Shown here in pieces: positions 1-8,258 of a stretch of 64,000 nt of DNA. This DNA is from Stenotrophomonas maltophilia (GTDB taxonomy: Bacteria > Pseudomonadota > Gammaproteobacteria > Xanthomonadales > Xanthomonadaceae). A model generated the notes under the pieces. It saw nothing but the letters and a program-made list of their open reading frames with translations, ran no database searches and was not told the DNA's origin. The translations under genes were made by a program, and so were the position numbers. The stretch spans positions 1,682,750 to 1,746,749 of the forward strand of contig NZ_CP033877.1 of assembly GCF_006970445.1 (NCBI RefSeq), given 5' to 3'. Position 1 is the first letter of the stretch. Each line of letters opens with the position of its first letter.

Positions 1-898
1 CGTCCCAGCCACTGCCCCAGATCAGTTTGATCACGTTCCAGCCGGCCGCGCGGAAAGTGCCTTCCAGTTCCTGGATGACTTTGGCATTGCCGCGTACCGG
101 ACCGTCCAGGCGCTGCAGGTTGCAGTTGACCACGAACACGATGTTGTCCAGCCGCTCGCGGCCGGCCAGCGAGATTGCCGCCAGCGATTCGGGCTGGTCC
201 ATTTCGCCGTCGCCGAGGAAGGCCCAGACCTTGCGCCCCTGGTGCTGCTTCAGGCCACGGTATTCCAGGTAGCGCATGTAGCGCGCCTGGTACGCGGCAG
301 TGAGTGGGCCCAGGCCCATCGACACGGTGGGGAACTGCCAGAACTCCGGCATCAGGCGTGGGTGTGGATACGAGGACAGGCCTTCGCGACCGGCTTCGCG
401 GCGGAAGTTGTCCATCCGTGCCGGATCGATTCGCCCTTCCACGTACGCACGGCCGTAGATGCCCGGCGCGGAGTGGCCCTGGATGTAGATCATGTCGCCG
501 TCGAAGGTGTCGGTGCGGCCACGGAAGAAGTGATCGAAGCCTACGTCGTACAGCACCGCCGCCGACTGGTAGGTGGCGATGTGGCCGCCGACGTTGGAGT
601 GCTTGCCGGCGCGCAGCACCATCACCATCGCGTTCCAGCGGATCATCGCGTTCAGGCGGCGCTCGATGGCCAGGTCACCGGGGTAGGCCGGCTGGCGATC
701 CGGCGGGATGGTGTTGACGTAGGCGGTCCAGGCACGGGTATGCAGGTCACCGTGCTGCTGGGCGTCCAGCTCGCTCAGCTGGTCGATCAGGTAGTGCGCG
801 CGTGGCCGGCCACCGGCCTGCATCACCGCCTCCAGCGATTCACGCCACTCCCGCGTTTCCAGCGGGTCGGTATCGGAGGGGATAAGGGCTTGGTTCAT
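1..898 (-). CDS. aceE: Pyruvate dehydrogenase E1 component, homodimeric type (5' part only)
   Basis: Encodes the first 299 residues of the thiamine-diphosphate E1 subunit that decarboxylates pyruvate and acetylates the E2 lipoyl domain. The frame stays open to the window edge, and the rest of the roughly 890-residue protein lies outside. The translation starts MNQALIPSDTDPLETREW and contains hallmarks of the AceE family: RAGKHSNVGGHIATYQS, IYIQGHSAPGIYGRAY, and the start of the ThDP-binding motif with FLGDGEMDQPES. ATG is at 896-898, preceded on the minus strand by a GGAGA ribosome-binding site. Downstream partners (E2, E3) are not in the window. Identification is secure; only completeness cannot be judged. 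Confidence 0.96.
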   Translation of the reverse strand, partial: MNQALIPSDTDPLETREWRESLEAVMQAGGRPRAHYLIDQLSELDAQQHGDLHTRAWTAYVNTIPPDRQPAYPGDLAIERRLNAMIRWNAMVMVLRAGKHSNVGGHIATYQSAAVLYDVGFDHFFRGRTDTFDGDMIYIQGHSAPGIYGRAYVEGRIDPARMDNFRREAGREGLSSYPHPRLMPEFWQFPTVSMGLGPLTAAYQARYMRYLEYRGLKQHQGRKVWAFLGDGEMDQPESLAAISLAGRERLDNIVFVVNCNLQRLDGPVRGNAKVIQELEGTFRAAGWNVIKLIWGSGWD

Positions 899-1109
899 GA
901 CTGTCTCCAGAGGGCGCCGGTCGGACCTCTGCCTGGGCGACAACACCGGCAGGGCGCACAGCACTGGAGCGGGGTCGCAACGGCGGGGCCGTGACGCGAA
1001 GGGCGGCCGTGGCGGCCACCGAGGAGACAAGCGTAGGTCCGCGTCTGGATGGGGGGTAGACGGGCATGACTTGGAACTGCGCCAATCCAGCGTTGCTTCG
1101 CGTGTGCAG

Positions 1110-1176
1110 GGTCGAGCCGCGCTCGACTGCCTTTCGATCATTGACCGGGAAGCGCAGTCGAGCATGGCTCGACTCC
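1110..1176. repeat. Pair of REP-like palindromes in inverted orientation
   Basis: Two short palindromes face each other in the 294 bp gap between aceE and the phospholipase gene: GTCGAGCCGCGCTCGAC at about 1111-1127 and AGTCGAGCATGGCTCGACT at about 1156-1174. They share the GTCGAGC/GCTCGAC stem, the arrangement of a REP doublet. The remainder of 899-1192 holds the aceE leader and nothing else I can identify. Confidence 0.7.
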
Positions 1177-1192
1177 ACAGTGGCGCAACCGC

Positions 1193-3313
1193 TCAATCGT
1201 GCTCGAAGTGCAGCGGTTCGGTGCCCATCGCGGGGTCGCTGGTGCTGGGGCGGCCATCCTCGGCGCGGCCGGCCAGGCGCAGGGCATTGTCGCCCGCACC
1301 GACGTGCAGGTCGTACCAGCCTGCGGTCGGCGTTGCGTCCCACGCCAACGTGGTCTCCGCGCGCGCCGGCAGCGCCAGCGTCTGTTCGGGCATGTGCCCG
1401 GCATAGGCACCGGCATGCACACGCAGCTGTTGTGCGGCATCGCCGAGGTTGCGCAGGTGCAGCCGCAGCTGACCATCCGCGCGCTCGATTGAAGCCTGTA
1501 TGGCAGGTCCCTTGGCTGCACCCAGGAAATGGCGGTGGAACCCGTTCGGGCCGAGCAGCCATAGGTCATAGCGGCCCTGGGCGTCCAGCGGCCAACGCTC
1601 GCGCAACGGCGTACCTGGCAGCAGCGTGTAGCGGCGTGGCACCGCCTCCAGCCGCAGCCGATCGTAGACATGCAGCACTGCCGCCGCGCCTTCGCAGGAC
1701 AACGTCAGATCCACACCCGAGGTGTCGACCGCGGCAATCGATGCCTGCGGCCGATAGGGCAGGGCACGCGCAGGGCGTACGCCGCTTTCCTGTTTCGCCG
1801 GCTTCAGCCCCTCCGGCAGCGCGGGCACGGTACGCCCCGGCAGAGCGGCAGCACGTGCCGCCACCGCGCTGACGTCGGGCAGGCCGCGCACGAACGGGCG
1901 GGTATCACGCTGGGCGAAGTCGAAGGCGTTGCTGAGGTCGCCGCAGACCGCACGGCGCCACGGCGAGATGTCCGGTGCGGCCACACCGAAGCGGCGTTCG
2001 ATCAGTCGAATGACCGAGGTGTGGTCGTACACCTGAGAATCGACCCAGCCCCCCCGGCTCCACGGCGAGATCACGTACAGCGGCACGCGCGGGCCCAGTC
2101 CATACGGGCGGCCGCGCAGTTCGGCGAGGTCGTACTTCTCGTCACCTGGCGCCGGATGGCGGTGGTACTCGCCTTCAGTGCTGACCGAAGACGCACCCGC
2201 CCAGCCACCGTCCAGCGGCGAAGGTGGTGCCGGTGGCGGCATGTGGTCGAAGAAGCCGTCGTTCTCGTCGAACATCAGCAGCAGGGCCGTGCGGCTCCAC
2301 ACCTGCGGATCGGCGGTCAGCGCATCCAGTACGCGTGCGGTGTAGGCCGCGCCCTGGGCCGGGCTGGACGGGCCGGGATGCTCGCTGCCGGCCGCGTCGG
2401 CGATGATGAAGCTGACCTGTGGCAGGCGCCCATCGATGACGTCCTGTCGCAGCTGCGCCAGGCCGCGCGTGCTGACCCCGCGCGCGCGCAGCTGCGGGTC
2501 ATGCCCCGGCGCCGCGCGGTGGGCCTGGCGGAAGGCCTCGAAGCCCGCCAGCGGGTTGTCGGTGAAGTTGTCGGCCATGTCCTGGTAGATCTGCCAGGAC
2601 ACACCGGCGTTCTGCAGGCGCTCGACATAACTGGTCCAGCGGTACGACGCCGGGTGCCCGCCCTGTTCGGGGAAGTTGTCGTGCGAATTGGCGATCACCG
2701 GTCCGCCGGCACGCGCCTGCCCATCGTTGTGGCCGGTCCACAGGAACACCCGGTTTGGGTTGGTCCCGGCCTGCATCGCGCAGTGGTAGGCGTCGCAGAT
2801 CGTGAAGGCATCGGCCAGGGCGAACTGGAAGGGCAGGTCGCTGCGCTGGAAGTAGCCCATCGAGTGGTTCTGCTTGGCTTTCGGCCATTGCCCCATGCGT
2901 CCGTGGTCCCACGCCCGATGGGCATCGGGCCAGGTGTGCGGCGTGCCTTCCACCCGCATGTAGCCGAAGTGCGCAGCGGTATCCAACGGGAATGGTGCGA
3001 TCGCCCGCGTGCCGCTGGCATCGGGTTGCAGCCACAGGCTGCGCGCGCGGCCGCCGGCCTGCAGTGCCTGCGCCGGAGCGACGAAGCGATCGCCGAAACC
3101 ACGTACCCCCGGCAGCGTGCCGAAGTAGTGGTCGAACGAGCGGTTTTCCTGCATGAACACTACGATGTGCTGCAGGTCTTCGAGGCTGCGCGTCTGCGCG
3201 GCAGGCGCGATCGCTGCGGCCCGGGCGATGCTGGGCAGCAGCGGGGAAAGGCCGGCGGTTACGCCGGCCTGCAACAACCGGCGTCGGCCGATATCGGTCA
3301 CGGGCTCACTCAC
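1193..3313 (-). CDS. Tat-exported phospholipase C (phosphoesterase family, PlcN/AcpA type)
   Basis: 706-residue secreted phospholipase C, predicted to hydrolyse phospholipid headgroups outside the cytoplasm. Residues 9-35 form a twin-arginine signal (GRRRLLQAG followed by a hydrophobic stretch and ARAAA). The phosphoesterase domain carries ENRSFDHYFG at 56-65 and FDENDGFFDHMPPP near 348-361, the metal and active-site motifs of the PlcC/AcpA family. The C-terminal 200 residues match the position of the two DUF756 beta domains of such enzymes. The start is GTG at 3311-3313; it overlaps the stop of the upstream TonB receptor as GTGA, so the two are translationally coupled. Whether it prefers phosphatidylcholine or is haemolytic cannot be read from the sequence. 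Confidence 0.93.
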   Translation of the reverse strand: MSEPVTDIGRRRLLQAGVTAGLSPLLPSIARAAAIAPAAQTRSLEDLQHIVVFMQENRSFDHYFGTLPGVRGFGDRFVAPAQALQAGGRARSLWLQPDASGTRAIAPFPLDTAAHFGYMRVEGTPHTWPDAHRAWDHGRMGQWPKAKQNHSMGYFQRSDLPFQFALADAFTICDAYHCAMQAGTNPNRVFLWTGHNDGQARAGGPVIANSHDNFPEQGGHPASYRWTSYVERLQNAGVSWQIYQDMADNFTDNPLAGFEAFRQAHRAAPGHDPQLRARGVSTRGLAQLRQDVIDGRLPQVSFIIADAAGSEHPGPSSPAQGAAYTARVLDALTADPQVWSRTALLLMFDENDGFFDHMPPPAPPSPLDGGWAGASSVSTEGEYHRHPAPGDEKYDLAELRGRPYGLGPRVPLYVISPWSRGGWVDSQVYDHTSVIRLIERRFGVAAPDISPWRRAVCGDLSNAFDFAQRDTRPFVRGLPDVSAVAARAAALPGRTVPALPEGLKPAKQESGVRPARALPYRPQASIAAVDTSGVDLTLSCEGAAAVLHVYDRLRLEAVPRRYTLLPGTPLRERWPLDAQGRYDLWLLGPNGFHRHFLGAAKGPAIQASIERADGQLRLHLRNLGDAAQQLRVHAGAYAGHMPEQTLALPARAETTLAWDATPTAGWYDLHVGAGDNALRLAGRAEDGRPSTSDPAMGTEPLHFEHD

Positions 3314-5688
3314 AGGTCCACACGGAAGGAGATGCCGACGGTGCGCGGGGCGCCGATGAAGGCGTTGTCGCGGCCGTCCACCCCTGCAAGATACCGCTTG
3401 TCGGTGAGGTTGCTCACCACCAGGTTGGCGCCCATGCCCTTCAGGCGCGGCGACAGGCCCTGCAGGTCGAAGCCGATGTTGGCATTGAACACGGTGGCCG
3501 AGGGCAGCTTGTTGACGTTGGCGGCGTCGAGATAGCGCGTGCCCAGGTAACGGCCGGACAGGCCGAAGTTCCAGTTCTCGCCCTGCCAGTCCGCCGACAG
3601 CACCAGGGTCTGTTCGGGTTGGCCGATCACCTTGGCGCCATCGACGATGCCCAGCTGGGTATCGCGCGCGGCATCGCCGCTGCCGAGGTACTTGGAGCGG
3701 TTGTAGGTATAGGCGGCGTTGAGGCGCCAGCCGTTGTCCCAGCCGTAGCCGAACGCGGCTTCCAGGCCGTTGCTTTCCACGCCGCCGAAGTTCTCGTAGA
3801 CGCCGTCGGTCTCGCCGAGATAGTCGATGCCGCTGACGAAACCAGCCGGCAGGTAGACGATGCGATTGTCGAACTTGATGTTGTACAGGGTCACCGAGGC
3901 GGTCAGCGGCCAGCGGCTGATGCGCATGCCCACTTCGATGTTGTCGGCGGTCTCAGGCTCGACGTTGCGGAAGCGCTGCGGATCGGTCTCGCCAAGCACG
4001 CCGGAGGGAATGGCGGCGAAGTTCTGCGAGAAGCCCGCGAACAGCTCCATGCCTTCCACGCCCGGCGCCCAGGTGAAGCCGGTGGAGAGCAGCGGATCGG
4101 ACTTGGAATCGGACGTCACGTGTTCGTTGGCGCCGATCACGCGGCGACGCGACTGGTCTACGAAGAACTGCTTCACGCCCAGGCGTGCACTGAACGGCCC
4201 GAAGCGGGCCACGTCCTCGACGTAATACATCTGCTCGTCGACCTTGTACTTGTCCTCGAACTGCACCCAGTAAGGCTGGTGGTCGAAGGCGATGTCCTGG
4301 CCGACGTTGAGCAGGCGGTGCCAGTCGCGGCGGGCCGAGCGGTCCAGCTTCTCCACCCACAGGCCGCCGCGGATCGTGTTGTCGACCGCACCGAAGGTCT
4401 GCCGCCACTCGACGTCGGCGGTCACGCCCATGCGGTCATTGTCGTAGTGGGTGTGGCGATACGACTGCGCGCCCAGCACGTTGCCGGCATAGCAGTTCGG
4501 ATCGTATTCGGCAGTGAAGCCCAGCCGCGGGGTGCAGCTGGCCAGGCGCTGCGCGGCGCTGCCATCGGGATTGACGAAAAAGATCTGGCCACGGTTGCTG
4601 CCGCCATACACGGTCTTGCCGCCGAGGTATTCCGACTCGGGGCGGCCCGCACCCTCATCGCTGACCTGCGCCAGGTACGGCGGCAGCCAGTCGCCGCGGC
4701 CTTGCATGCGATGCCCGTAGGCGGCCACCGAGGCCTTGAAGCCGTTGCCGCCGTCGAAGGCTGCACGCAGGTAGCCGAAGGTGTTCTCGCGCAGTGCACG
4801 CGAGCCGGAACGGTAGTTCTGGTCCAGATACGGAATGCCGGTGAGGGTGCCGACCAGGTTGTCGCGATCCGGATTGGTGGCGAAGCCCTTCGGTGAGACG
4901 CTGGTGTATTCCGGCTCGTCGGCATCGTTGTAGGACAGGTAGCCGGTCAGGGTCCAGCGGTCCAGTTCGGTGATGAACTTGCCGGCGATGTGGTCGTTGC
5001 TGGTCTTGCCGCTGCCATCGATCCAGTCATGCACGCGCGCCGACGAGGCACTGACCCAGGCGCGGGTGTGGCCGCCGAGCAGGCCGGTGTCATAGCGCAC
5101 GTAGTACTTGCGCGCCTCGTTGTCGCCGGCGCCGACCACGAAGCGCAGGCGGCTGTCCTGCAGCGGATCGCTGGTGAGGAAGTTGAGCGTGCCGCCCAGC
5201 GCTTCGTTCGAGCGCGAGGAGATATCGGCGGTGCCCTGGCTGACTTCCATCGTTTCCAGGTCGAGCGTGTCGATGTAGCGGTTGGCCAGCGAGCCGCCGC
5301 CGTAACCCGAACCGCCGTTGGGCAGGCCGTCGATGGTCGTGCCGATCTGCTGGGTGTCGCGGTTGGTGACGAAGCCACGCATGCTGATCTGCGTGCCCCA
5401 TACCGACGAGCCGGTGGCATCAGCTTCGCTGACCACCACGCCGGGCACTTCATTGAGCGCGTCGTTGACGCTGCTCATCACCGTCTGGCGGTTCAGCGTT
5501 TCCGCGCGCACCGAGGTCTTGGCGTAGCTGGTGGCCTGGCCGATCACCTGCACCTGATCGAGGGTGCGGGCCTCACTGCTGCGCGCTTCAGCGGCATCGC
5601 CCTGCGGTGCTTCGGCCAGGGCGTCCAGTGCGGGGGCGATCAGCAGGGCAAGCAGCGAGACACGGGGAAAGCGCGCAGACGTTCGCAT
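3310..5688 (-). CDS. TonB-dependent outer-membrane receptor, coupled to phospholipase C
   Basis: 792-residue TonB-dependent receptor. A signal peptide follows MRTSARFPRVSLLALLIAP. A TonB-box-like segment (LDQVQVIGQ) and a plug domain (VNDALNEVPGVVVSEAD, ISMRGF, TIDGLPNGG, TADISSRSNEALGGTLNF) precede a long beta-barrel ending GISFRVDL. I chose ATG at 5686-5688 because it begins the signal peptide; a longer frame up to 5862 would overlap the cytochrome gene. Its last base pairs overlap the phospholipase start. A Pho-box-like site lies 50 bp upstream. Pairing with a phospholipase suggests uptake of a phosphorus-containing product, but the ligand is inference. Confidence 0.93.
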   Translation of the reverse strand: MRTSARFPRVSLLALLIAPALDALAEAPQGDAAEARSSEARTLDQVQVIGQATSYAKTSVRAETLNRQTVMSSVNDALNEVPGVVVSEADATGSSVWGTQISMRGFVTNRDTQQIGTTIDGLPNGGSGYGGGSLANRYIDTLDLETMEVSQGTADISSRSNEALGGTLNFLTSDPLQDSRLRFVVGAGDNEARKYYVRYDTGLLGGHTRAWVSASSARVHDWIDGSGKTSNDHIAGKFITELDRWTLTGYLSYNDADEPEYTSVSPKGFATNPDRDNLVGTLTGIPYLDQNYRSGSRALRENTFGYLRAAFDGGNGFKASVAAYGHRMQGRGDWLPPYLAQVSDEGAGRPESEYLGGKTVYGGSNRGQIFFVNPDGSAAQRLASCTPRLGFTAEYDPNCYAGNVLGAQSYRHTHYDNDRMGVTADVEWRQTFGAVDNTIRGGLWVEKLDRSARRDWHRLLNVGQDIAFDHQPYWVQFEDKYKVDEQMYYVEDVARFGPFSARLGVKQFFVDQSRRRVIGANEHVTSDSKSDPLLSTGFTWAPGVEGMELFAGFSQNFAAIPSGVLGETDPQRFRNVEPETADNIEVGMRISRWPLTASVTLYNIKFDNRIVYLPAGFVSGIDYLGETDGVYENFGGVESNGLEAAFGYGWDNGWRLNAAYTYNRSKYLGSGDAARDTQLGIVDGAKVIGQPEQTLVLSADWQGENWNFGLSGRYLGTRYLDAANVNKLPSATVFNANIGFDLQGLSPRLKGMGANLVVSNLTDKRYLAGVDGRDNAFIGAPRTVGISFRVDL

Positions 5689-5737
5689 CGAGACCGGACC
5701 TTCAGAGGAGGGAAGCCCCGGAGTGTCGGCAGTGCCA

Positions 5738-5755
5738 ATGACATCGGCATGACGT
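5738..5755 (-). promoter_or_regulatory. Pho-box-like direct repeat upstream of the receptor-phospholipase operon
   Basis: On the minus strand the sequence reads ACGTCATGCCGATGTCAT: two 7-mers ending GTCAT spaced 11 bp start to start, the geometry of the PhoB box (CTGTCAT-N4-CTGTCAC). It ends 50 bp before the receptor start codon. I see no clear -10 hexamer downstream. Two mismatches at the 5' ends of the 7-mers leave this a candidate. Confidence 0.6.
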
Positions 5756-5803
5756 GACGATGCAGGAATCGTGTTGTGCGACGGCCGGCACCTGCTGCCT
5801 GCT

Positions 5804-6730
5804 TCAGTACCGCGCGTCCTTGGGTTTCGGGTCGCGCGGCCAGTCCTTGTCCTTGTTGGCAAAATCCGGCCGCGGCTGGTTGATGAAATAGCCGGCGATG
5901 TCCACCGCGTCCTGGTCGGGCATCACCTGCTGTCCCAGTGGCGGTTCACGGGTCACCGCCGGTGGCATGTTGTGTTTGACGAAGCCGGCGGCCTTGTACA
6001 GGCGCGCCATGCCGGCGCCGATGTTGAAGCTGTGGTCGCCCCAGAGCGGCGGGAACGCGATATCACCGCTGGCGTCGCGCCGGCCTTCACCGTTGTCGCC
6101 GTGGCAGGCAGCGCACTGCACGGCGTACAGCGCCCGGCCGCGGATCGGGTCCGGGGTGAGCGTACTGTCGATGGGGCCCTCGCTGGGAGCGGCAACCTTT
6201 GCACCGCCGGGCACCGGACTGCTCAGCCACGCCATGTAGTCGAGCATCGCGCGCATCTGCGGCGAGTCCTTCGGTAGCGGCTTGCCGTTCATCGAACGCT
6301 GCAGGCAGCCGTTGATGCGCTCGGTCAGCCCGATCACCTTGCCCGGGCGCGGCATGTAACGCGGATAGGCACCGCCACCCGTGTTGAAGTAGTGGTTTCC
6401 GAAGGGCCGCTTGCCCTCGGCCATGTGGCACGAGTTGCAGTTCAGATCGTTGCCGACGTTGTCCGGCAGCAGCCGTGCGGTCTCGTTGAGGATGCGGCGG
6501 CCGAGCATCACAGATTCGGCATTGCCCAGCCCGGCGATCTCTTCAGCACTGGGCGCGTGGTAGTGGCCGACCACTTTGCCCTGCGCATCGAGGATATCGA
6601 TCGTGCTGGCCACCGCGGCATCCAGGTCCGGATACAGATGACGGTAGGCGAGGGTACCTGCCCCGGCCAGCAGCATGAGGGTGATCGCACTGCCGATCAG
6701 CAGGCGGGAACGCGCGCGTGAACGCTTCAT
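5804..6730 (-). CDS. Diheme cytochrome c of the TsdA (thiosulfate dehydrogenase) type
   Basis: 308 residues with an N-terminal membrane anchor or uncleaved signal (about 9-28) and two c-type heme motifs, CNSCH at 98-102 and CAACH at 206-210. Between them lies RINGCLQRSMNGKPLP at about 138-153, typical of TsdA, which oxidises thiosulfate to tetrathionate in the periplasm. In TsdA a cysteine about 43 residues after heme 1 is an axial ligand; here Cys142 lies 40 residues after His102, so the unusual His/Cys ligation may be kept. The start overlaps the stop of the upstream triheme cytochrome as ATGA (6727-6730). Electrons could pass between the two proteins. The true substrate is not certain, as TsdA-like proteins vary. 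Confidence 0.85.
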   Translation of the reverse strand: MKRSRARSRLLIGSAITLMLLAGAGTLAYRHLYPDLDAAVASTIDILDAQGKVVGHYHAPSAEEIAGLGNAESVMLGRRILNETARLLPDNVGNDLNCNSCHMAEGKRPFGNHYFNTGGGAYPRYMPRPGKVIGLTERINGCLQRSMNGKPLPKDSPQMRAMLDYMAWLSSPVPGGAKVAAPSEGPIDSTLTPDPIRGRALYAVQCAACHGDNGEGRRDASGDIAFPPLWGDHSFNIGAGMARLYKAAGFVKHNMPPAVTREPPLGQQVMPDQDAVDIAGYFINQPRPDFANKDKDWPRDPKPKDARY

Positions 6731-8073
6731 TGTGCGGCCTCCTGCGGAACGTAGTGCACGGGCTTGTCGCGCACCACCCGGCGCATGCGCGCCACGTCGA
6801 CTTCGCTCACCGCGCTGGCCTGGTTGCCCCAGCTGCTGCGGATGAAGGTCAGGATCTGTGCCAGCTGCGCGTTCGGCAGCTGTTCGAAGCCGGGCATGGT
6901 GAAGGCCATGCGGTCATGCGGGGTATGCGGCGTGCGGCCACCGATCAGGGTCACCTGCACCAGCGAGCTGGGATCATCGGCGAACACGATCGAGTTGCCG
7001 GCCAGCGCCGGGTACACCCGGGGCATGCCGCGCCCGTCGGCGCGGTGGCAGGCCTGGCAGTGTTCGGCATAGGCCAGCGAACCGGCAACGCGATAGTCGC
7101 CACTGCGCAGTGCGGTGGTGGTGGTGTCGGTACCGGGCGACCACTGCGCACTGCGGCCCTCACGCGCCGGCAGCTGCTTCAGGTAGCGCGCCATCGCCAG
7201 CAGGTCGGCGTCGGACAGGTACTGCGTGCTGTGCTCGACTACGTCGGCCATACCACCGAAGGCGGCCGAGCGATCGGTGCGGCCGGTGCGCAGGAAGTCG
7301 ACGATCTCGCCCTCGCTCCAGCTGGCCAGGCCGGTCGACTCGTTGCGCAGGTTCTTCGCGTACCAGCCTTCCAGCACCGAGCCGGACAGGAACTGGCGGC
7401 TGCCATCATCGGCCATCGCCTTTTCCTGGAATGCCAGGCCCCGTGGCGTGTGGCAGGCGCCGCAATGGGCCAGGCCTTCAACCAGTTCGGCACCGCGCTG
7501 CTGGCCGGCATCCAGCGATGGATCTGGGCTGAAGCTGCGCGGGCGTGCGAACAGCAGCTGCCACCACGCCAGGGGCCAGCGCATGTTGGCTGGCCACGGA
7601 ATCGTACTGTCGGCGTTGTCCTGTTTCACCGGCTGCACCGAGCCCATGAAATAGGCGTACAGCGCCTTGATTTCGGCATCGGAGGCGATCACGTACGAGG
7701 CGTATGGCATTGCCGGATACAACGGCTGGCCATCGTGACGGAAGCCGCGGCGCACCGCACGCTCGAAGTCGGCGTAGTCGTAGGCACCGATGCCGGTGTC
7801 CGGATCGGGGGTGATGTTGGTCGAATAGATCGTGCCCATCGGCGTCTGCATGCCGAGGCCACCGGCGAACGGCTTGCCGCCCGGCGCGGTGTGGCAGGCC
7901 GCGCAGTCGGCGGCGCGCGACAGGTATTGCCCCTGCGCGATCAGCGCCGGGTCGCGGATGTCGACCTGCGCGGTCTGCCGCGGTGCGAACCAGTAGGGCG
8001 TGCTACGGGCGATGCCATAGGCGGCGGCCACCGTGGCGGCCAGAGCGAGGGCAAGCTTGATCGAGGTGCGCAT
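6727..8073 (-). CDS. Triheme cytochrome c, alcohol/gluconate dehydrogenase subunit type
   Basis: 448 residues with a signal or anchor helix at about 7-22 and three heme motifs: CAACH (57-61), CGACH (204-208) and CQACH (339-343). The segment after heme 1 (GGLGMQTPMGTIYSTNITPD, GIGAYDYADFERAVRRG) is characteristic of the cytochrome c subunit of membrane-bound alcohol, aldehyde or gluconate dehydrogenases, which carry electrons to ubiquinone. No flavin or PQQ dehydrogenase partner lies nearby; its only operon partner is the TsdA-like cytochrome downstream. ATG at 8071-8073 was preferred over a longer frame from 8145 because it directly precedes the hydrophobic signal. Neither start has a strong ribosome-binding site. 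Confidence 0.87.
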   Translation of the reverse strand: MRTSIKLALALAATVAAAYGIARSTPYWFAPRQTAQVDIRDPALIAQGQYLSRAADCAACHTAPGGKPFAGGLGMQTPMGTIYSTNITPDPDTGIGAYDYADFERAVRRGFRHDGQPLYPAMPYASYVIASDAEIKALYAYFMGSVQPVKQDNADSTIPWPANMRWPLAWWQLLFARPRSFSPDPSLDAGQQRGAELVEGLAHCGACHTPRGLAFQEKAMADDGSRQFLSGSVLEGWYAKNLRNESTGLASWSEGEIVDFLRTGRTDRSAAFGGMADVVEHSTQYLSDADLLAMARYLKQLPAREGRSAQWSPGTDTTTTALRSGDYRVAGSLAYAEHCQACHRADGRGMPRVYPALAGNSIVFADDPSSLVQVTLIGGRTPHTPHDRMAFTMPGFEQLPNAQLAQILTFIRSSWGNQASAVSEVDVARMRRVVRDKPVHYVPQEAAQ

Positions 8074-8167
8074 GGGCGCACTCTGGGCAATCGCGCGCGC
8101 GCGTTCATTGATCCGGATCAATGACTGAACGCGTACAGCTTGCATACGAAGCTGAATCGTTCCTGCG

Positions 8168-8185
8168 CTGTCATCAAGCCGTCAT
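8168..8185 (+). promoter_or_regulatory. Pho-box-like direct repeat in the divergent promoter region
   Basis: CTGTCATCAAGCCGTCAT: two 7-mers CTGTCAT and CCGTCAT separated by 4 bp, an excellent match to the PhoB consensus. It reads toward the lipoprotein hydrolase, whose start codon is 73 bp beyond the site. A -10-like ATAGAT lies at 8195-8200, about 10 bp past the box, as expected when the box replaces the -35. It could also influence the divergent cytochrome operon. Confidence 0.75.
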
Positions 8186-8258
8186 CCACGCGCGATAGAT
8201 GGCCGGCCTACTCGGGCGTTAAGGTCCTCGCCTGTCTGATTCACCCCTATGTCGTGAT

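Noticed and set aside
5689..5862. N-terminal extension of the TonB receptor to 850 residues
   Set aside because: It would place 58 charged residues before the signal peptide and overlap the TsdA-like gene and the Pho-box region.
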